Positions 8,605 through 16,615 of a stretch of 64,000 nucleotides of DNA are shown one piece after another (position 1 is the stretch's first letter; each line of letters begins with the position of its first letter). The position numbers and the translations under genes were made by a program. Below the pieces are notes generated by a model. That model saw only the letters and a list, made by a program, of their open reading frames with translations, was not told where the DNA came from and did no database searches. Source of the stretch: Amycolatopsis bullii (lineage in GTDB: Bacteria > Actinomycetota > Actinomycetes > Mycobacteriales > Pseudonocardiaceae); assembly GCF_014654205.1 (NCBI RefSeq), contig NZ_BNAW01000021.1, positions 62,001-126,000 of the forward strand. The letters are read 5' to 3'.

Positions 8605-9261
8605 GTGCGGGTGCTACTGGTCGAGGACGAGCAACCGCTGGCCAAGTACGTCGCGGCCGGCCTGCGCAAGCACGGGTTCGCCGTCGACGTCGCCTTCGAC
8701 GGGCGCGCCGCGCTGGACAAGTGCGTGGCCACCCCCTACGACGTCGTCGTCCTGGACCGGGATCTGCCCGTCGTGCACGGGGACGCGGTGTGCCGCGAGC
8801 TCGCCGGGCACGGGGCGGCGCGGATCCTGATGCTCACCGCGTCCGGCGCGGTCGAGGACCGGGTCGCGGGGCTCACGCTGGGCGCCGACGACTACCTCGG
8901 CAAGCCGTTCGCGTTCTCCGAGCTCGTCGCCCGGGTACGGGCCCTGTCCCGCCGCAGCGCGCCCGCGATGCCGCCGGTCCTGCGCGCCGCCGGCGTGGTG
9001 TTCGATCCCGCACGGCGCACCGCGGAGCGCGCGGGCCGGCTCCTGCACCTGACACCCAAGGAGTTCGGCGTGCTCGAGCACCTGCTCGCCGCCGACGGCG
9101 CGGTGGTGAGCGCGGAAACGTTGCTGGACAAGGTGTGGGACGAACACGCCGACCCGTTCACCAACGCGGTCCGGATCACCGTCGGCACGTTGCGGCGCAA
9201 GCTCGGCGACCCGCCGCCCATCGAGACCGTGCCGGGTGCCGGTTACCGGCTCGTCCCGTGA
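8605..9261 (+). CDS. OmpR-family response regulator
   Basis: A 218-residue response regulator. The receiver domain (1-115) has the acidic pair in LLVEDEQ, the phospho-acceptor D51 in VVVLDRDLP, Thr/Ser in MLTASG and Lys in GKPF. The C-terminal winged helix (about 125-218) has LTPKEFGVLEHLLAADGAVV and ends VPGAGYRLVP as in OmpR/PhoB members. The start GTG 8605 has no clear ribosome site, suggesting a leaderless message. It overlaps the sensor kinase gene by GTGA. Confidence 0.92.
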   Translation: MRVLLVEDEQPLAKYVAAGLRKHGFAVDVAFDGRAALDKCVATPYDVVVLDRDLPVVHGDAVCRELAGHGAARILMLTASGAVEDRVAGLTLGADDYLGKPFAFSELVARVRALSRRSAPAMPPVLRAAGVVFDPARRTAERAGRLLHLTPKEFGVLEHLLAADGAVVSAETLLDKVWDEHADPFTNAVRITVGTLRRKLGDPPPIETVPGAGYRLVP

Positions 9262-10364
9262 CCGCCCGCAGCCGGCTCACGCTCCTGTACGCCGCACTGG
9301 TCCTCGCCGCCGGCGCCCTCCTGACCACCTTGACCTCCTTGCTGCTGCGCCGCGACGGCGGCCACCGGGTATCGGTCATCACCCTCGGCCCGTCGCCGGA
9401 GCCGGCCGGGATACCGCCGTTGCCGCCGTCGATCAACGCGGTCACCCTGACCGATTTCGTCGGCCAGGCCGCGATCGCGCTCGCGGTGGTGACCGCCCTC
9501 GCCGCAGTCGTGGGGTGGCTGGTGGCCGGGCGCGTGCTCCGCCCCATCCGCACGATCTCCGCCACCGCACGACGCCTCTCGGCGGAGAACCTGTCCGAGC
9601 GGATACCGGTCACCCGGCCGCTCGACGAGCTCGCCACCCTGGCCGGCACCGTCAACGGGATGCTCGACCGCATCTCCGACGGCGTCGCCGAACGCGACCG
9701 GGTGCTCGTGAGCCAGCGCCTGTTCACCGCCAACGCCGCCCACGAGCTGCGGACCCCGCTGACCACCATGCGCACCGCCATCGACGTCACCCTCGACAGC
9801 CGGCCCGGCGTCGAAGAACTGCTGGCCATGGCCGCCGACGTCCGGACCGCCGTCGAGCAGAGCCGGCGCACCCTCGACGGGCTACTGGCGCTGGCCCGCA
9901 GCCAGGCCGGCACCGGCGTCCGGGACCGGGTCGACCTCGCCGAGATCGTGGCGAGCAGCCTCGACGGGGTGGCGCTCCCCGTGCGAGCCGACCTGCGGCC
10001 GGCGCCGGTCCGCGGTGAACCGGTCCTGCTGGAACGCCTGTGCGGCAACCTGGTCGACAACGCCGTCCGCCACAACCGTTCCGGAGGTCACGTCGAGGTC
10101 GCCACCGGCGGCGGTGACGGGCGGGCGTTCCTGCGCATCGGGAACAGCGGTGCGCCGATCGCGCCGGACGCCGTCGACCGGCTCCGGGAGCCGTTCGTCC
10201 GCGGCGACGGCACCCGGATCCACACCGGCCGCGGTGCCGGCCTCGGACTGTCCATCGTGGACGCGATCGTCGCCGCGCACCGGGGTGAGATCACCCTCGC
10301 CGCTCGCCCGGCCGGCGGCCTGGACGTCGTCGTTCACCTCCCGGCCGCCGACCATCCCGGGTGA
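9258..10364 (+). CDS. two-component sensor histidine kinase
   Basis: A 368-residue membrane kinase partnered with the regulator it overlaps. Two transmembrane helices (about residues 8-30 and 67-92) enclose a short extracellular loop of only 36 residues rich in Pro, so the input is probably sensed in or near the membrane. A HAMP domain follows (93-145), then the HisKA domain with H162 in ANAAHELRTPLTT, and an HATPase domain with N box LVDNAVRHNRSGG and G box GRGAGLGLSIVDAI. The short loop and order resemble CutS/TcrY-type kinases. The target stimulus is unknown. Confidence 0.92.
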   Translation: MTARSRLTLLYAALVLAAGALLTTLTSLLLRRDGGHRVSVITLGPSPEPAGIPPLPPSINAVTLTDFVGQAAIALAVVTALAAVVGWLVAGRVLRPIRTISATARRLSAENLSERIPVTRPLDELATLAGTVNGMLDRISDGVAERDRVLVSQRLFTANAAHELRTPLTTMRTAIDVTLDSRPGVEELLAMAADVRTAVEQSRRTLDGLLALARSQAGTGVRDRVDLAEIVASSLDGVALPVRADLRPAPVRGEPVLLERLCGNLVDNAVRHNRSGGHVEVATGGGDGRAFLRIGNSGAPIAPDAVDRLREPFVRGDGTRIHTGRGAGLGLSIVDAIVAAHRGEITLAARPAGGLDVVVHLPAADHPG

Positions 10365-10380
10365 GCCGTTCCGCGACCGG

Positions 10381-10405
10381 GCCGGCGGGGTGCGGCCCCG
10401 CCGGC
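10381..10405. terminator. bidirectional hairpin between convergent genes
   Basis: A perfect 10-bp stem (10381-10390 with 10396-10405, arm GCCGGCGGGG) and 5-nt loop sits between the kinase stop and the end of the convergent esterase gene. It can serve both directions. Confidence 0.7.
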
Positions 10406-10415
10406 CCCGGTGCGG

Positions 10416-11339
10416 TCACCCGCCCAGCCCGAAGAAGGCGATCGCGGCGGCGGCCATCCCGGTCGAAGGCAGGCTGTGCCCGGCGCCCTGGATGCTGTAC
10501 GCCTCCACCTTGTCGGCGTAGCGGCGGCGGTTCCACCCGGCCTGCGGGGTGTCCGACGACGTCGGCGTCTGGCTCAGGCCGAAGACGTCGGTCCACTGCT
10601 CGATTTCCTCCTGCAGCAGCGCATAGGGCACGAGCGTGTCGGCGGTGCCGTGCCACAGCTGGACGCGCGGGCGGGAACCGGTGTAGCCGGGGTAGGCCTG
10701 CCGGACCGCGTCACCCCACTGCTGGGGCGTGCGGTTCGCGCCGCCGTTGCCGGTGCACTTGCTGCTCCACGGCGGGAAGTCCGCGGCGTTCGCGAAGCAG
10801 CCGAAGGGAACGCCCATGAACGCCGCGCCCGCCTTGAACACGTCCGGGTAGAGGGCGAGCATCTCGTTGGTCATCATGCCGCCGGAGGACGAGCCGGTGG
10901 CGAAGACGCGGTTCGGGTCGCCGCCGTAGTGCTGTTCGGCGTAGGTCACCATCGAGACGATCGACACCGGGTCGCTGCCGCCGCCCCGGCGCTTCGCCGC
11001 GTCGGACCAGGTGTCGAAGCACTTCCCGAAGCCGGCCTGCTGCTGGGCGCTGGGGTAGATGACGAGGAACCCGTAGCGGTTGGCCAGCGAGGCGAATTCG
11101 CTCCCGGAGTAGAAGCCGGGCCCCGAGCCGCCGCAGCCGTGCATCGCGACCACGATCGCGGGGTTGGCCGGCCGCGCGTCCGGCACGTAGACGTGCATGC
11201 GCATCCCGCCTGGATTGTTCCCGAAGCCGGTCACTTCCACCAGCGAAGCGGCCGACGCCGGGGCCGGGACCACGGCGGTGGTGAGGGCCATCAGCAGGGC
11301 ACTGGCCATGGTCACGAACGCCGTTCTGAATCCACTCAT
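10416..11339 (-). CDS. secreted CE1/PHB-depolymerase-family esterase
   Basis: A 307-residue secreted esterase of the LpqC/PHB-depolymerase group, which also contains acetylxylan and feruloyl esterases. The signal peptide covers residues 1-31 (ending PASASAA-like PAPASAAS). Signs of function are VVAMHGCGGSG (oxyanion region), the nucleophile S151 in ATGSSSGGMM, the Asp of HGTADTLVP and the His of GAGHSLP. ATG 11339 has GGAGGTCACC upstream. No carbohydrate-binding module is attached. The shared promoter region holds a CGAAACTTTCG palindrome of the kind described at actinomycete xylanase genes, so acetylxylan esterase is an attractive guess, and a PaaX regulator is divergent. Confidence 0.85.
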   Translation of the reverse strand: MSGFRTAFVTMASALLMALTTAVVPAPASAASLVEVTGFGNNPGGMRMHVYVPDARPANPAIVVAMHGCGGSGPGFYSGSEFASLANRYGFLVIYPSAQQQAGFGKCFDTWSDAAKRRGGGSDPVSIVSMVTYAEQHYGGDPNRVFATGSSSGGMMTNEMLALYPDVFKAGAAFMGVPFGCFANAADFPPWSSKCTGNGGANRTPQQWGDAVRQAYPGYTGSRPRVQLWHGTADTLVPYALLQEEIEQWTDVFGLSQTPTSSDTPQAGWNRRRYADKVEAYSIQGAGHSLPSTGMAAAAIAFFGLGG

Positions 11340-11395
11340 CGGTGACCTCCGGTCGGCGATCCCCCCTCGCGCCTTGAGGTTAGGCAGATTCGGAA

Positions 11396-11489
11396 CGACC
11401 GTCAACAATTCATCAAACATTCCGGGACACCGAAACTTTCGAACTCGGTGATATCCTCGAAATGCCGGACAAACGATTGTTGATCGTCG
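11396..11489. promoter_or_regulatory. paired inverted operator sites, PaaX 2 / esterase
   Basis: Two 15-bp sites in opposite orientation match at 12 of 15 positions: CGACCGTCAACAATT at 11396-11410 and, on the minus strand, CGACGATCAACAATC at 11475-11489. Their centres are 79 bp apart, between the divergent esterase and PaaX genes. They are good candidates for operators of the adjacent PaaX protein; this is inferred from symmetry and place. Confidence 0.5.
11431..11441. promoter_or_regulatory. CGAAA-N-TTTCG palindrome
   Basis: A perfect 11-bp palindrome CGAAACTTTCG lies between the two candidate PaaX sites. Elements of this form have been described upstream of actinomycete xylanase genes. Its presence suggests hemicellulose-linked control of the esterase or the PaaX gene. 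Confidence 0.45.
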
Positions 11490-11520
11490 TGGAAACAGCG
11501 AAGAATCAGGCGAGGGACCC

Positions 11521-12357
11521 ATGCTCGAAGCGGCCGGCCGGGCGGACGGCGAGGGTGCGCCGGGCGTGCGGCCGGAGGCCCTGCTGCTGACGCTGTTCGG
11601 CGACCACGTGCTGGACCGCGGGATCGCCGTGTCGACCGGCGGGGTCATCGCCACGCTCGACCGGCTCGGCGTCGGCGAGCACGCGACCCGGGCCACGCTG
11701 AGCCGGATGAGCCGCCGCGACTTGCTCCACACGGTCCGCCGCGGGCGGCAGGCGTTCCTCGGCCTGACCCCGCACGGCACGGCGGTGCTGCGCGACGGGC
11801 AGCGCAGGCTCGACGGCGACGTCGTCGACCGGCACTGGGACGGCCGGTGGACGCTGCTGACGTTCTCGGTACCGGAAACCCGCAGGGCGGATCGGTACGC
11901 CCTGCGCACCCGGCTGGGCTGGTTCGGGTTCGGCCCGCTGCGCAGCGGGCTGTGGGTCTCGGCGTCGGCCGCCGACATCGCCCCGGCACTGGCCGAGCTC
12001 GACCTGCTCGACCACGCCGAGGTGTTCCGCGCCGAGCCGTTCATGTGGACCGACCCGGCGCGCATCGCCCGCGAGGCCTGGGACCTGCCCCGGATCGCGG
12101 CCGGTTACGAGCAGTTCCTCCGCCGCTGGGGCGGCAGCGCGCCCGGAGACCTCGGCGACGAGCTGACGTGCCGCATCCGCCTCGGCGCGGAGTGGCTCCT
12201 GCTGATCCGCCGCGACCCGGTCCTGCCGCCGGCACTGCTGCCGCCGGACTGGCCGGGCACGCGAGCGGCGGCCCTGTTCCGCGCCCTGCGGCGGCAGTGG
12301 GCGGCGCCGGCCGGGGAACTGGCGGGCGGGCTGCTGGAGTTCCTCGTCGAGCAGTAA
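11521..12357 (+). CDS. PaaX family transcriptional regulator (2)
   Basis: A 278-residue PaaX regulator with the same domain order and length as the one at 1262-2098: winged helix (RPEALLLTLFGDHVLDRGIA, ATRATLSRMSRRDLL), central domain (WTLLTFSVPETRRADRYALR, LRSGLWVSASAADI) and C-terminal domain (LTCRIRLGAEWLLLIRRDP). ATG 11521 has GCGAGGGA seven bases upstream. It is divergent from the CE1 esterase; the intervening region carries paired inverted TCAACAAT sites. It probably represses one or both transcripts until an acyl-CoA ligand appears. Confidence 0.88.
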   Translation: MLEAAGRADGEGAPGVRPEALLLTLFGDHVLDRGIAVSTGGVIATLDRLGVGEHATRATLSRMSRRDLLHTVRRGRQAFLGLTPHGTAVLRDGQRRLDGDVVDRHWDGRWTLLTFSVPETRRADRYALRTRLGWFGFGPLRSGLWVSASAADIAPALAELDLLDHAEVFRAEPFMWTDPARIAREAWDLPRIAAGYEQFLRRWGGSAPGDLGDELTCRIRLGAEWLLLIRRDPVLPPALLPPDWPGTRAAALFRALRRQWAAPAGELAGGLLEFLVEQ

Positions 12358-12373
12358 GGGGCCCGACGGCGGT

Positions 12374-12397
12374 TGCCACGTTGCATGCCACGTTGCA
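12374..12397 (+). repeat. 12-bp tandem direct repeat, promoter region
   Basis: Two perfect adjoining copies of TGCCACGTTGCA lie 38 bp before the start of the GH43-like gene. The second copy runs on into AACTGGGG. Their spacing of 12 bp, about one helix turn, suits cooperative binding of a regulator; no family can be named. Confidence 0.5.
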
Positions 12398-12434
12398 AAC
12401 TGGGGTCCCCCGCTCCCCACCACGGAGGTCAACG

Positions 12435-13898
12435 GTGACCGACTTCGATCGACGCGACGTTCTGCGTGCCCTCACCGCGCTGGGCGTGACCGGCGTGACC
12501 GCGAGCCTGTTCGGCGGCACCGCCGAGGCGGCCGGCCCGGCCGCCGCCACCGAAGCGGCCGGTGAAAGCCCACTGGACCTGAAGTTCTCGGTCACCGAGC
12601 AGTTCCGGCCGTTCGACCTGATCGCGCCCAAGTTCGTCCAGCTCGACTCCCCCGCCCGGCCCGGCGCGCTCGTCAGGACCGGCATCCGGCCGAAGGCGCC
12701 GTACGGGACGGTGACCGTGCAGGTGCTCGACGACCGCGCGCCCGTCGTCGCCGGGCTGGCCGGAGCCGGGGTTTCGGTGCTCGGCCGCTACGACGCCGCC
12801 GCAGGGCAGGCGGCGATCGAGATCACCACGGCCGCCGGTACCGCCGTGGTCAAGACCGCGGCCGCGGACCTGCGGGCGCCGTTCGGCTTCGCCGTGGTGG
12901 TCAACGAGAACGCGGTCACGGTGCTGGCCGACCGGGGCACCGGCTGGCGGCCGCTGCTGACCGAGCGCGACCAGGTCCGGGCCCGGATCGACCTGCGCGA
13001 CCCCGCCGTGCTGGGCCGGCTGGGCTACGCCTACGGCAGCCGCGCGCGGCTGGGCCGGGTCCGGGCCGGGTACTTCGGTCAGGCCGGCGTCCGCGATCCG
13101 CACGTCGTGCAGTACGCCGACGGCCGCCCCTACATCCGCCACGGCAAGCTCTACCTGACCATGACGAACGCCGGTCTCGGGTTCTTCCAGCAGGCGCACT
13201 GGGCGGTGTGGACGCTCGACCTGGCCGATCCCACCCGGCTGGAGCAGGTGGCGACGCTGTTCTTCGAGCGCGACGGCGTCGTGCTCGGCGACCACGCCGG
13301 CCAGATCGTCCGCGACGGCGACCGCTTCATCCTGCTGATGAGCTCCTGGGGCGATTTCTCGTTCAACGGCGTCCACGTGCGCCACACGGTCACCCGCGAG
13401 GACGTGCTGTCGGGCGTGCACGTCCTGCCCACCGAGCAGCTGCCGCTGCCGACGACGGTCAGTTCGTGGGACCCGGCCCTGACGAAGATCGGCGGCCGCT
13501 GGCACATCGCGTTCGTCGAAAGCCCGGCGCAGCAACCGGCTTTCGTGTTCCACCCGGCCCTGGCGGCGGCCCCGCGCGGCGCGGACTACGACGAGGGGCT
13601 CACGCTGCTGGGTGCCGATTTGTCGGTGAAGCAGACGGAGGGAACGATCCTGCAGCGGGTGGGCGGCCGCTGGTACCTGTTCGCCAGCGACGGTGACGCC
13701 CGCGAATACCCGGTGTACGACCTGAGCCTGCGCAAGCTCGGCACGCTGAACGCGCCCTACGGCACCAACATCCCGCACCCGATGCTGGTCCGGATCGGCC
13801 ACCGCTGGTGGCTGCCGACGTTCAACGGCACCCAGTACGCCGAAGACGTCCTCGGCTACGGCGGCCACGGCGACTTCATCCTGATGCAGTCGAGCTAG
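12435..13898 (+). CDS. Tat-exported beta-propeller protein, GH43/GH32-like
   Basis: A 487-residue exported protein starting at GTG 12435 after GGAGGT. The Tat-type leader DFDRRDVLRALTALGVTGVT ends near residue 35. The C-terminal half looks like a five-bladed propeller of the GH43/GH68/GH32 type: RDPHVVQYADGRPYI, then repeated blades with GKLYLTMTNA, DGDRFILLMSSWG, KIGGRWHIAFVES and RVGGRWYLFASDG. The Asp in RDPHV and the Glu in VES could be catalytic, but I cannot assign a glycosidase family with certainty; it may be a carbohydrate-active enzyme or a lectin-like protein. It is convergent with the next gene, the two sharing a CTAG palindrome as stop codons. Confidence 0.65.
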   Translation: MTDFDRRDVLRALTALGVTGVTASLFGGTAEAAGPAAATEAAGESPLDLKFSVTEQFRPFDLIAPKFVQLDSPARPGALVRTGIRPKAPYGTVTVQVLDDRAPVVAGLAGAGVSVLGRYDAAAGQAAIEITTAAGTAVVKTAAADLRAPFGFAVVVNENAVTVLADRGTGWRPLLTERDQVRARIDLRDPAVLGRLGYAYGSRARLGRVRAGYFGQAGVRDPHVVQYADGRPYIRHGKLYLTMTNAGLGFFQQAHWAVWTLDLADPTRLEQVATLFFERDGVVLGDHAGQIVRDGDRFILLMSSWGDFSFNGVHVRHTVTREDVLSGVHVLPTEQLPLPTTVSSWDPALTKIGGRWHIAFVESPAQQPAFVFHPALAAAPRGADYDEGLTLLGADLSVKQTEGTILQRVGGRWYLFASDGDAREYPVYDLSLRKLGTLNAPYGTNIPHPMLVRIGHRWWLPTFNGTQYAEDVLGYGGHGDFILMQSS

Positions 13899-14434
13899 AG
13901 CGCGAAGTCGGCCACCGTGCGCCACGAGCCCGCGTTCGTGGTGCCGGCGATCAGGCGCACCCGGTCGATGCCGGCCCGGATCGGGAGGCTTGCTTCGACC
14001 TCGGCGGCCGCCCTCCTCAGCGCGGCGGTGCCGGCTCGGCGGGTGCTGCCGATCGTCAGGTGCGGGATCACGTCGGGATGTTCTCCGCCGTACGGTGGGC
14101 ATTCGGGGAACCGGCGCCACACCCGTTCGGTGAGCGCCCGGAAGGGCTCGGGCGGGTCGGGGGCCAGCCAGAGCACCTCCTGCCCGAACCACGCGACCCG
14201 GGAGAACACGCACTCGAAGGCGCCGGTCCCGGCCACGGCGGCGGTCAGCTCGCCGGCCACCCCCGGGGTCATCCTGTCGGGTGGGAGGAACGGGTAGAGG
14301 ACCGTGACGTGGGCCGGCACGCCCCACACCGCCGAGTGGTCCAAGGCCTGGCGATGGGCGCCGACCACCGCGTCCGCCGCCGGGATCGGCACGATGACCG
14401 CCGTTTCGGTGGCGCCCGCCAGGTTGTCCACCAC
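13895..14434 (-). CDS. 2'-5' RNA ligase / cyclic phosphodiesterase-like protein
   Basis: A 179-residue protein of the 2H phosphoesterase superfamily. The two histidine motifs are present: HVT in GVPAHVTVLYPFLP and HLT in VIPHLTIGSTRR. Such proteins open 2',3'-cyclic phosphates; the physiological substrate of actinobacterial members is mostly unknown. Start is GTG 14434, immediately followed by a second GTG. The TAG stop lies in a CTAG palindrome also used by the convergent gene. The 132 bp upstream separates it from the divergent MarR gene. Confidence 0.8.
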   Translation of the reverse strand: MVDNLAGATETAVIVPIPAADAVVGAHRQALDHSAVWGVPAHVTVLYPFLPPDRMTPGVAGELTAAVAGTGAFECVFSRVAWFGQEVLWLAPDPPEPFRALTERVWRRFPECPPYGGEHPDVIPHLTIGSTRRAGTAALRRAAAEVEASLPIRAGIDRVRLIAGTTNAGSWRTVADFAL

Positions 14435-14566
14435 CGCATGCTCGCACAGCGGCCGCGATCGACCTCAGCGGTCCCGTTTCGACCCCAGCGGCAGGTCGGC
14501 GTCACCCTGGGACAGCGGGCGGCGGCAGGCCCAGCTGCCGTCCGTTTGAGGCCGTACGATCGGGCC

Positions 14567-15088
14567 ATGCCGGACGGATACGGCCTCGCCGAAACCGAAA
14601 AGGCGATGTCCGCGCACGTCGCCAAGCTGGCGCTCGACCTGCCCGCCGCGGCGGCCCTGTCGAGCCTGAACCGCGCGGCCAACGCCGTCCGCAACCACCT
14701 CACCAACGCGGTGCTGCGCGAGCACGACCTGAGCTGGACGGGCTTCGTCGTGCTGTGGTGCGTGTGGATTTTCGACGGCCTCGAAACCCGGCACGCGGCG
14801 ACCGTCGCGGCGATCTCCAAGGGCACGCTGACCGGCGTCGCCAAGACCCTGGAGGGCCGCGGCCTGCTGCGCCGCGAGATCGACGCCGCCGACCGGCGGC
14901 TGGTGCACCTGGTGCTCACCAGCGAAGGCCTGGCCCTGATGGAGGACCTCTACCCGCGGTTCAACGCCGCCGAGGCCGAGGTGGTCGCCCGCATCAGCGG
15001 CGGAAGGCTCACCACGATCACCAACGGCCTGCGAACCATGGTCCAGACGGTCGAGGACAAATCCTGGAAGACCCCTCAGGCCGACTGA
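14567..15088 (+). CDS. MarR family transcriptional regulator (1)
   Basis: A 173-residue MarR-type winged-helix protein: N-terminal dimer helices, then LSWTGFVVLWCVWIFDGLET, a recognition region AAISKGTLTGVAKTLEGRGL, and the wing REIDAADRRLVHLVLTSEG. A TACGAT hexamer lies a few bases before ATG 14567 with no ribosome site, so the mRNA is probably leaderless. It is divergent from the 2H phosphoesterase gene; other targets cannot be seen. Confidence 0.85.
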   Translation: MPDGYGLAETEKAMSAHVAKLALDLPAAAALSSLNRAANAVRNHLTNAVLREHDLSWTGFVVLWCVWIFDGLETRHAATVAAISKGTLTGVAKTLEGRGLLRREIDAADRRLVHLVLTSEGLALMEDLYPRFNAAEAEVVARISGGRLTTITNGLRTMVQTVEDKSWKTPQAD

Positions 15089-15166
15089 CCCGCGCCCCAG
15101 GCGGCCGGCGCGACGGTTGCCGCGGCTCGACCGAGTGGGAGGAGCCGATTTCGCAGCGGCGAGCGT

Positions 15167-15195
15167 CCGCGCCCGGGCGGGTGCGCCGGGCGCGG
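15167..15195. terminator. hairpin between MarR and atpE-like gene
   Basis: A perfect 10-bp stem (15167-15176 with 15186-15195, arm CCGCGCCCGG) with a 9-nt loop separates the two convergent genes and may stop transcription from both sides. Confidence 0.65.
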
Positions 15196-15204
15196 GCGGT
15201 GGAT

Positions 15205-15450
15205 TCACCGATTGGACGCGATGAAATACACCACGACCCCGATCAACGCGAGCACTTCGCTCAGAACGAAGGTCGAATACCCCAACGTCTGCAGTTTCCC
15301 GCGCGCTTCCGGCTGACGTGCGGTACCATTGATGACGGCCGCGAAGATCAGGCCGACACCGATTCCGGGGCCGATGGCCCCCAATCCGTAGCCGATGGCG
15401 GCGAGGCCGGGGTTGATGTTGGCGGTTTGGGCCAGAACAGCTTCGGTCAT
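15205..15450 (-). CDS. atpE: orphan ATP synthase F0 subunit c
   Basis: An 81-residue proteolipid of two hydrophobic helices. Helix 1 is glycine-rich (LAAIGYGLGAIGPGIGVGLI), the polar loop is ARQPEARG (family signature RQPE), and helix 2 carries the proton-binding Glu in TFVLSEVLALIGVVVYF. All signatures of F-type subunit c are present. ATG 15450 is preferred over 15456 because GAAGGGG then stands at the right distance. No other ATP-synthase gene is nearby, so this is a stand-alone second copy, assuming the genome has a normal atp operon elsewhere. The region around it is less GC-rich than its neighbours, suggesting late arrival. A CCACGCG/CGCGTGG hairpin (15472-15491) lies in its leader. Confidence 0.85.
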   Translation of the reverse strand: MTEAVLAQTANINPGLAAIGYGLGAIGPGIGVGLIFAAVINGTARQPEARGKLQTLGYSTFVLSEVLALIGVVVYFIASNR

Positions 15451-15456
15451 GGACAT

Positions 15457-15728
15457 CCCCTTCACATCGGTCCACGCGCACGCTCGCGTGGAACAGCGGG
15501 CTCGTGCGTCACACCGGATATGGCTCAAAGCCGAGGGAAGGCGCCGGAAAGCGGGGATATTGGTCGGATCGAAGGCAGATCTCGCCGGCCGGGTGGGATT
15601 GTCGGTCATCGAGTGGTCCGATCACCATCAGGATATCACGGCAAATCGGATAATGCCGCCGACAATGCCGGCAGTGCGCGGCACCACGGAATCGTACTGT
15701 CCATTGTGCTCAGTGGAATGCGTCCGCG
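15457..15728. other. intergenic region, lower GC, leader of atpE-like gene
   Basis: About 270 bases carry no convincing gene. The part nearest the c-subunit gene contains a 7-bp hairpin (15472-15478 with 15485-15491). The distal part is noticeably AT-richer (GATATTGG, GGATATCACGG, GGATAATGCC) than anything else in the neighbourhood and probably contains the promoter. Confidence 0.5.
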
Positions 15729-16178
15729 TCAGGCGGACGGCGCCCCCAGCGCCTTCAGCAGCAACCGGTGCAACGTCTCCTGCTCACCCGGGCTCAGCCG
15801 GGCGAGCAGCTCGCCGTTCACCGCGTTCGAGACCTCTTCGACCTTGCCCACCGTGGCGCGGCCGTGCTCGGTGAGGGTGAGGACGTGCCGGCGGCGATCC
15901 TCGGTGTCGCGCTCCCGCGACACCCAGCCCGCCGCCTCCAGCCGGTCGAGCACCTTCACGAGGTCACTGCGGTCCAGGCCGAGCCGGTCGGCGACGCGCT
16001 GCTGCGACGGCAGGCCGGACTCGCCGATGCAGACCAGGACGTAGTAGTCGCGGAGGGCGACCCCGTGGCCGGCCAGCTCCGCGTCGATCCGGCCGACGCC
16101 GCGGCGGTGCAGCCGGCCCATCACGTAGGTGGGCCAGCGCAGCAGCGCCCGCGGCTGGTCGAGCGGGGAGGCGGACAT
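15729..16178 (-). CDS. MarR family transcriptional regulator (2)
   Basis: A 149-residue MarR regulator with complete winged helix: ALRDYYVLVCIGESGLPSQQ, recognition helix RVADRLGLDRSDLVKVLDRL, wing RERDTEDRRRHVLTLTEHG. ATG 16178 is the probable start; ATG 16190 is in frame 12 bases upstream and cannot be excluded. A TACAAT hexamer lies just upstream on the minus strand inside a palindrome, consistent with autoregulation. Its only upstream neighbour is a small membrane protein on the same strand. Confidence 0.87.
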   Translation of the reverse strand: MSASPLDQPRALLRWPTYVMGRLHRRGVGRIDAELAGHGVALRDYYVLVCIGESGLPSQQRVADRLGLDRSDLVKVLDRLEAAGWVSRERDTEDRRRHVLTLTEHGRATVGKVEEVSNAVNGELLARLSPGEQETLHRLLLKALGAPSA

Positions 16179-16210
16179 GCGGGCGAGCATAGGGGCGGCC
16201 GCGGGCCGGC

Positions 16211-16218
16211 ACAATTGT
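16211..16218. promoter_or_regulatory. ACAATTGT palindrome over MarR promoter
   Basis: The 8-bp palindrome ACAATTGT overlaps the TACAAT -10-like hexamer of the MarR gene on the minus strand. MarR proteins commonly bind short AT-rich palindromes at their own promoters. Confidence 0.4.
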
Positions 16219-16259
16219 AGGTGTTCCCCACAGATGGCCGGCCGGCGGACCGCCCCTGC

Positions 16260-16421
16260 TCAGCGCCGGCGACCGAGCGCTTCGCGCTTGACGAAGCCGA
16301 TCACGCCGGTCGCGACGAACAGCACCGCGCCCACGATGATCAGCCAGAACAGCCCCTTGACGACGATGCCGAGCACGACCAGGACGGCCCAGATGACGAG
16401 CAGGGCGACGAGGATTCCCAT
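16260..16421 (-). CDS. small hydrophobic membrane protein
   Basis: A 53-residue protein made of two adjoining transmembrane segments (GILVALLVIWAVLVVLGIVV and LFWLIIVGAVLFVATGVIGF) and a basic tail KREALGRRR. ATG 16421 has GAAGGGA at a good distance. It resembles the short actinobacterial proteins annotated simply as hydrophobic protein; the function is unknown. It is the last of four co-directional genes after the SDR, separated from it by about 195 bp with no other gene. Confidence 0.7.
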   Translation of the reverse strand: MGILVALLVIWAVLVVLGIVVKGLFWLIIVGAVLFVATGVIGFVKREALGRRR

Positions 16422-16615
16422 GGCGATTCCCTTCTGAACTTGTCCGGGGAAGTACCCCGCCCGCGCGGCGCCTACTCCCGGACACCCCCTTCCGGGGCAG
16501 CACCTCGCCGCGGCTTGGCCGGGATCCGCTTCCCCGAGGTGACGAACAGGAGCACCAGGCCGATGGCGGGGGTCGCGAGCCCCGGAAAAGCGCCAGGCAG
16601 ACGGCACCGGGACGA

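Noticed and set aside
16490..16615. Minus-strand open stretch with a hydrophobic run (AIGLVLLFVTSGKRIPA)
   Set aside because: It has no start codon in frame before the SDR stop and is only about 45 codons; it may be a remnant of a small membrane protein but cannot be supported as a gene.
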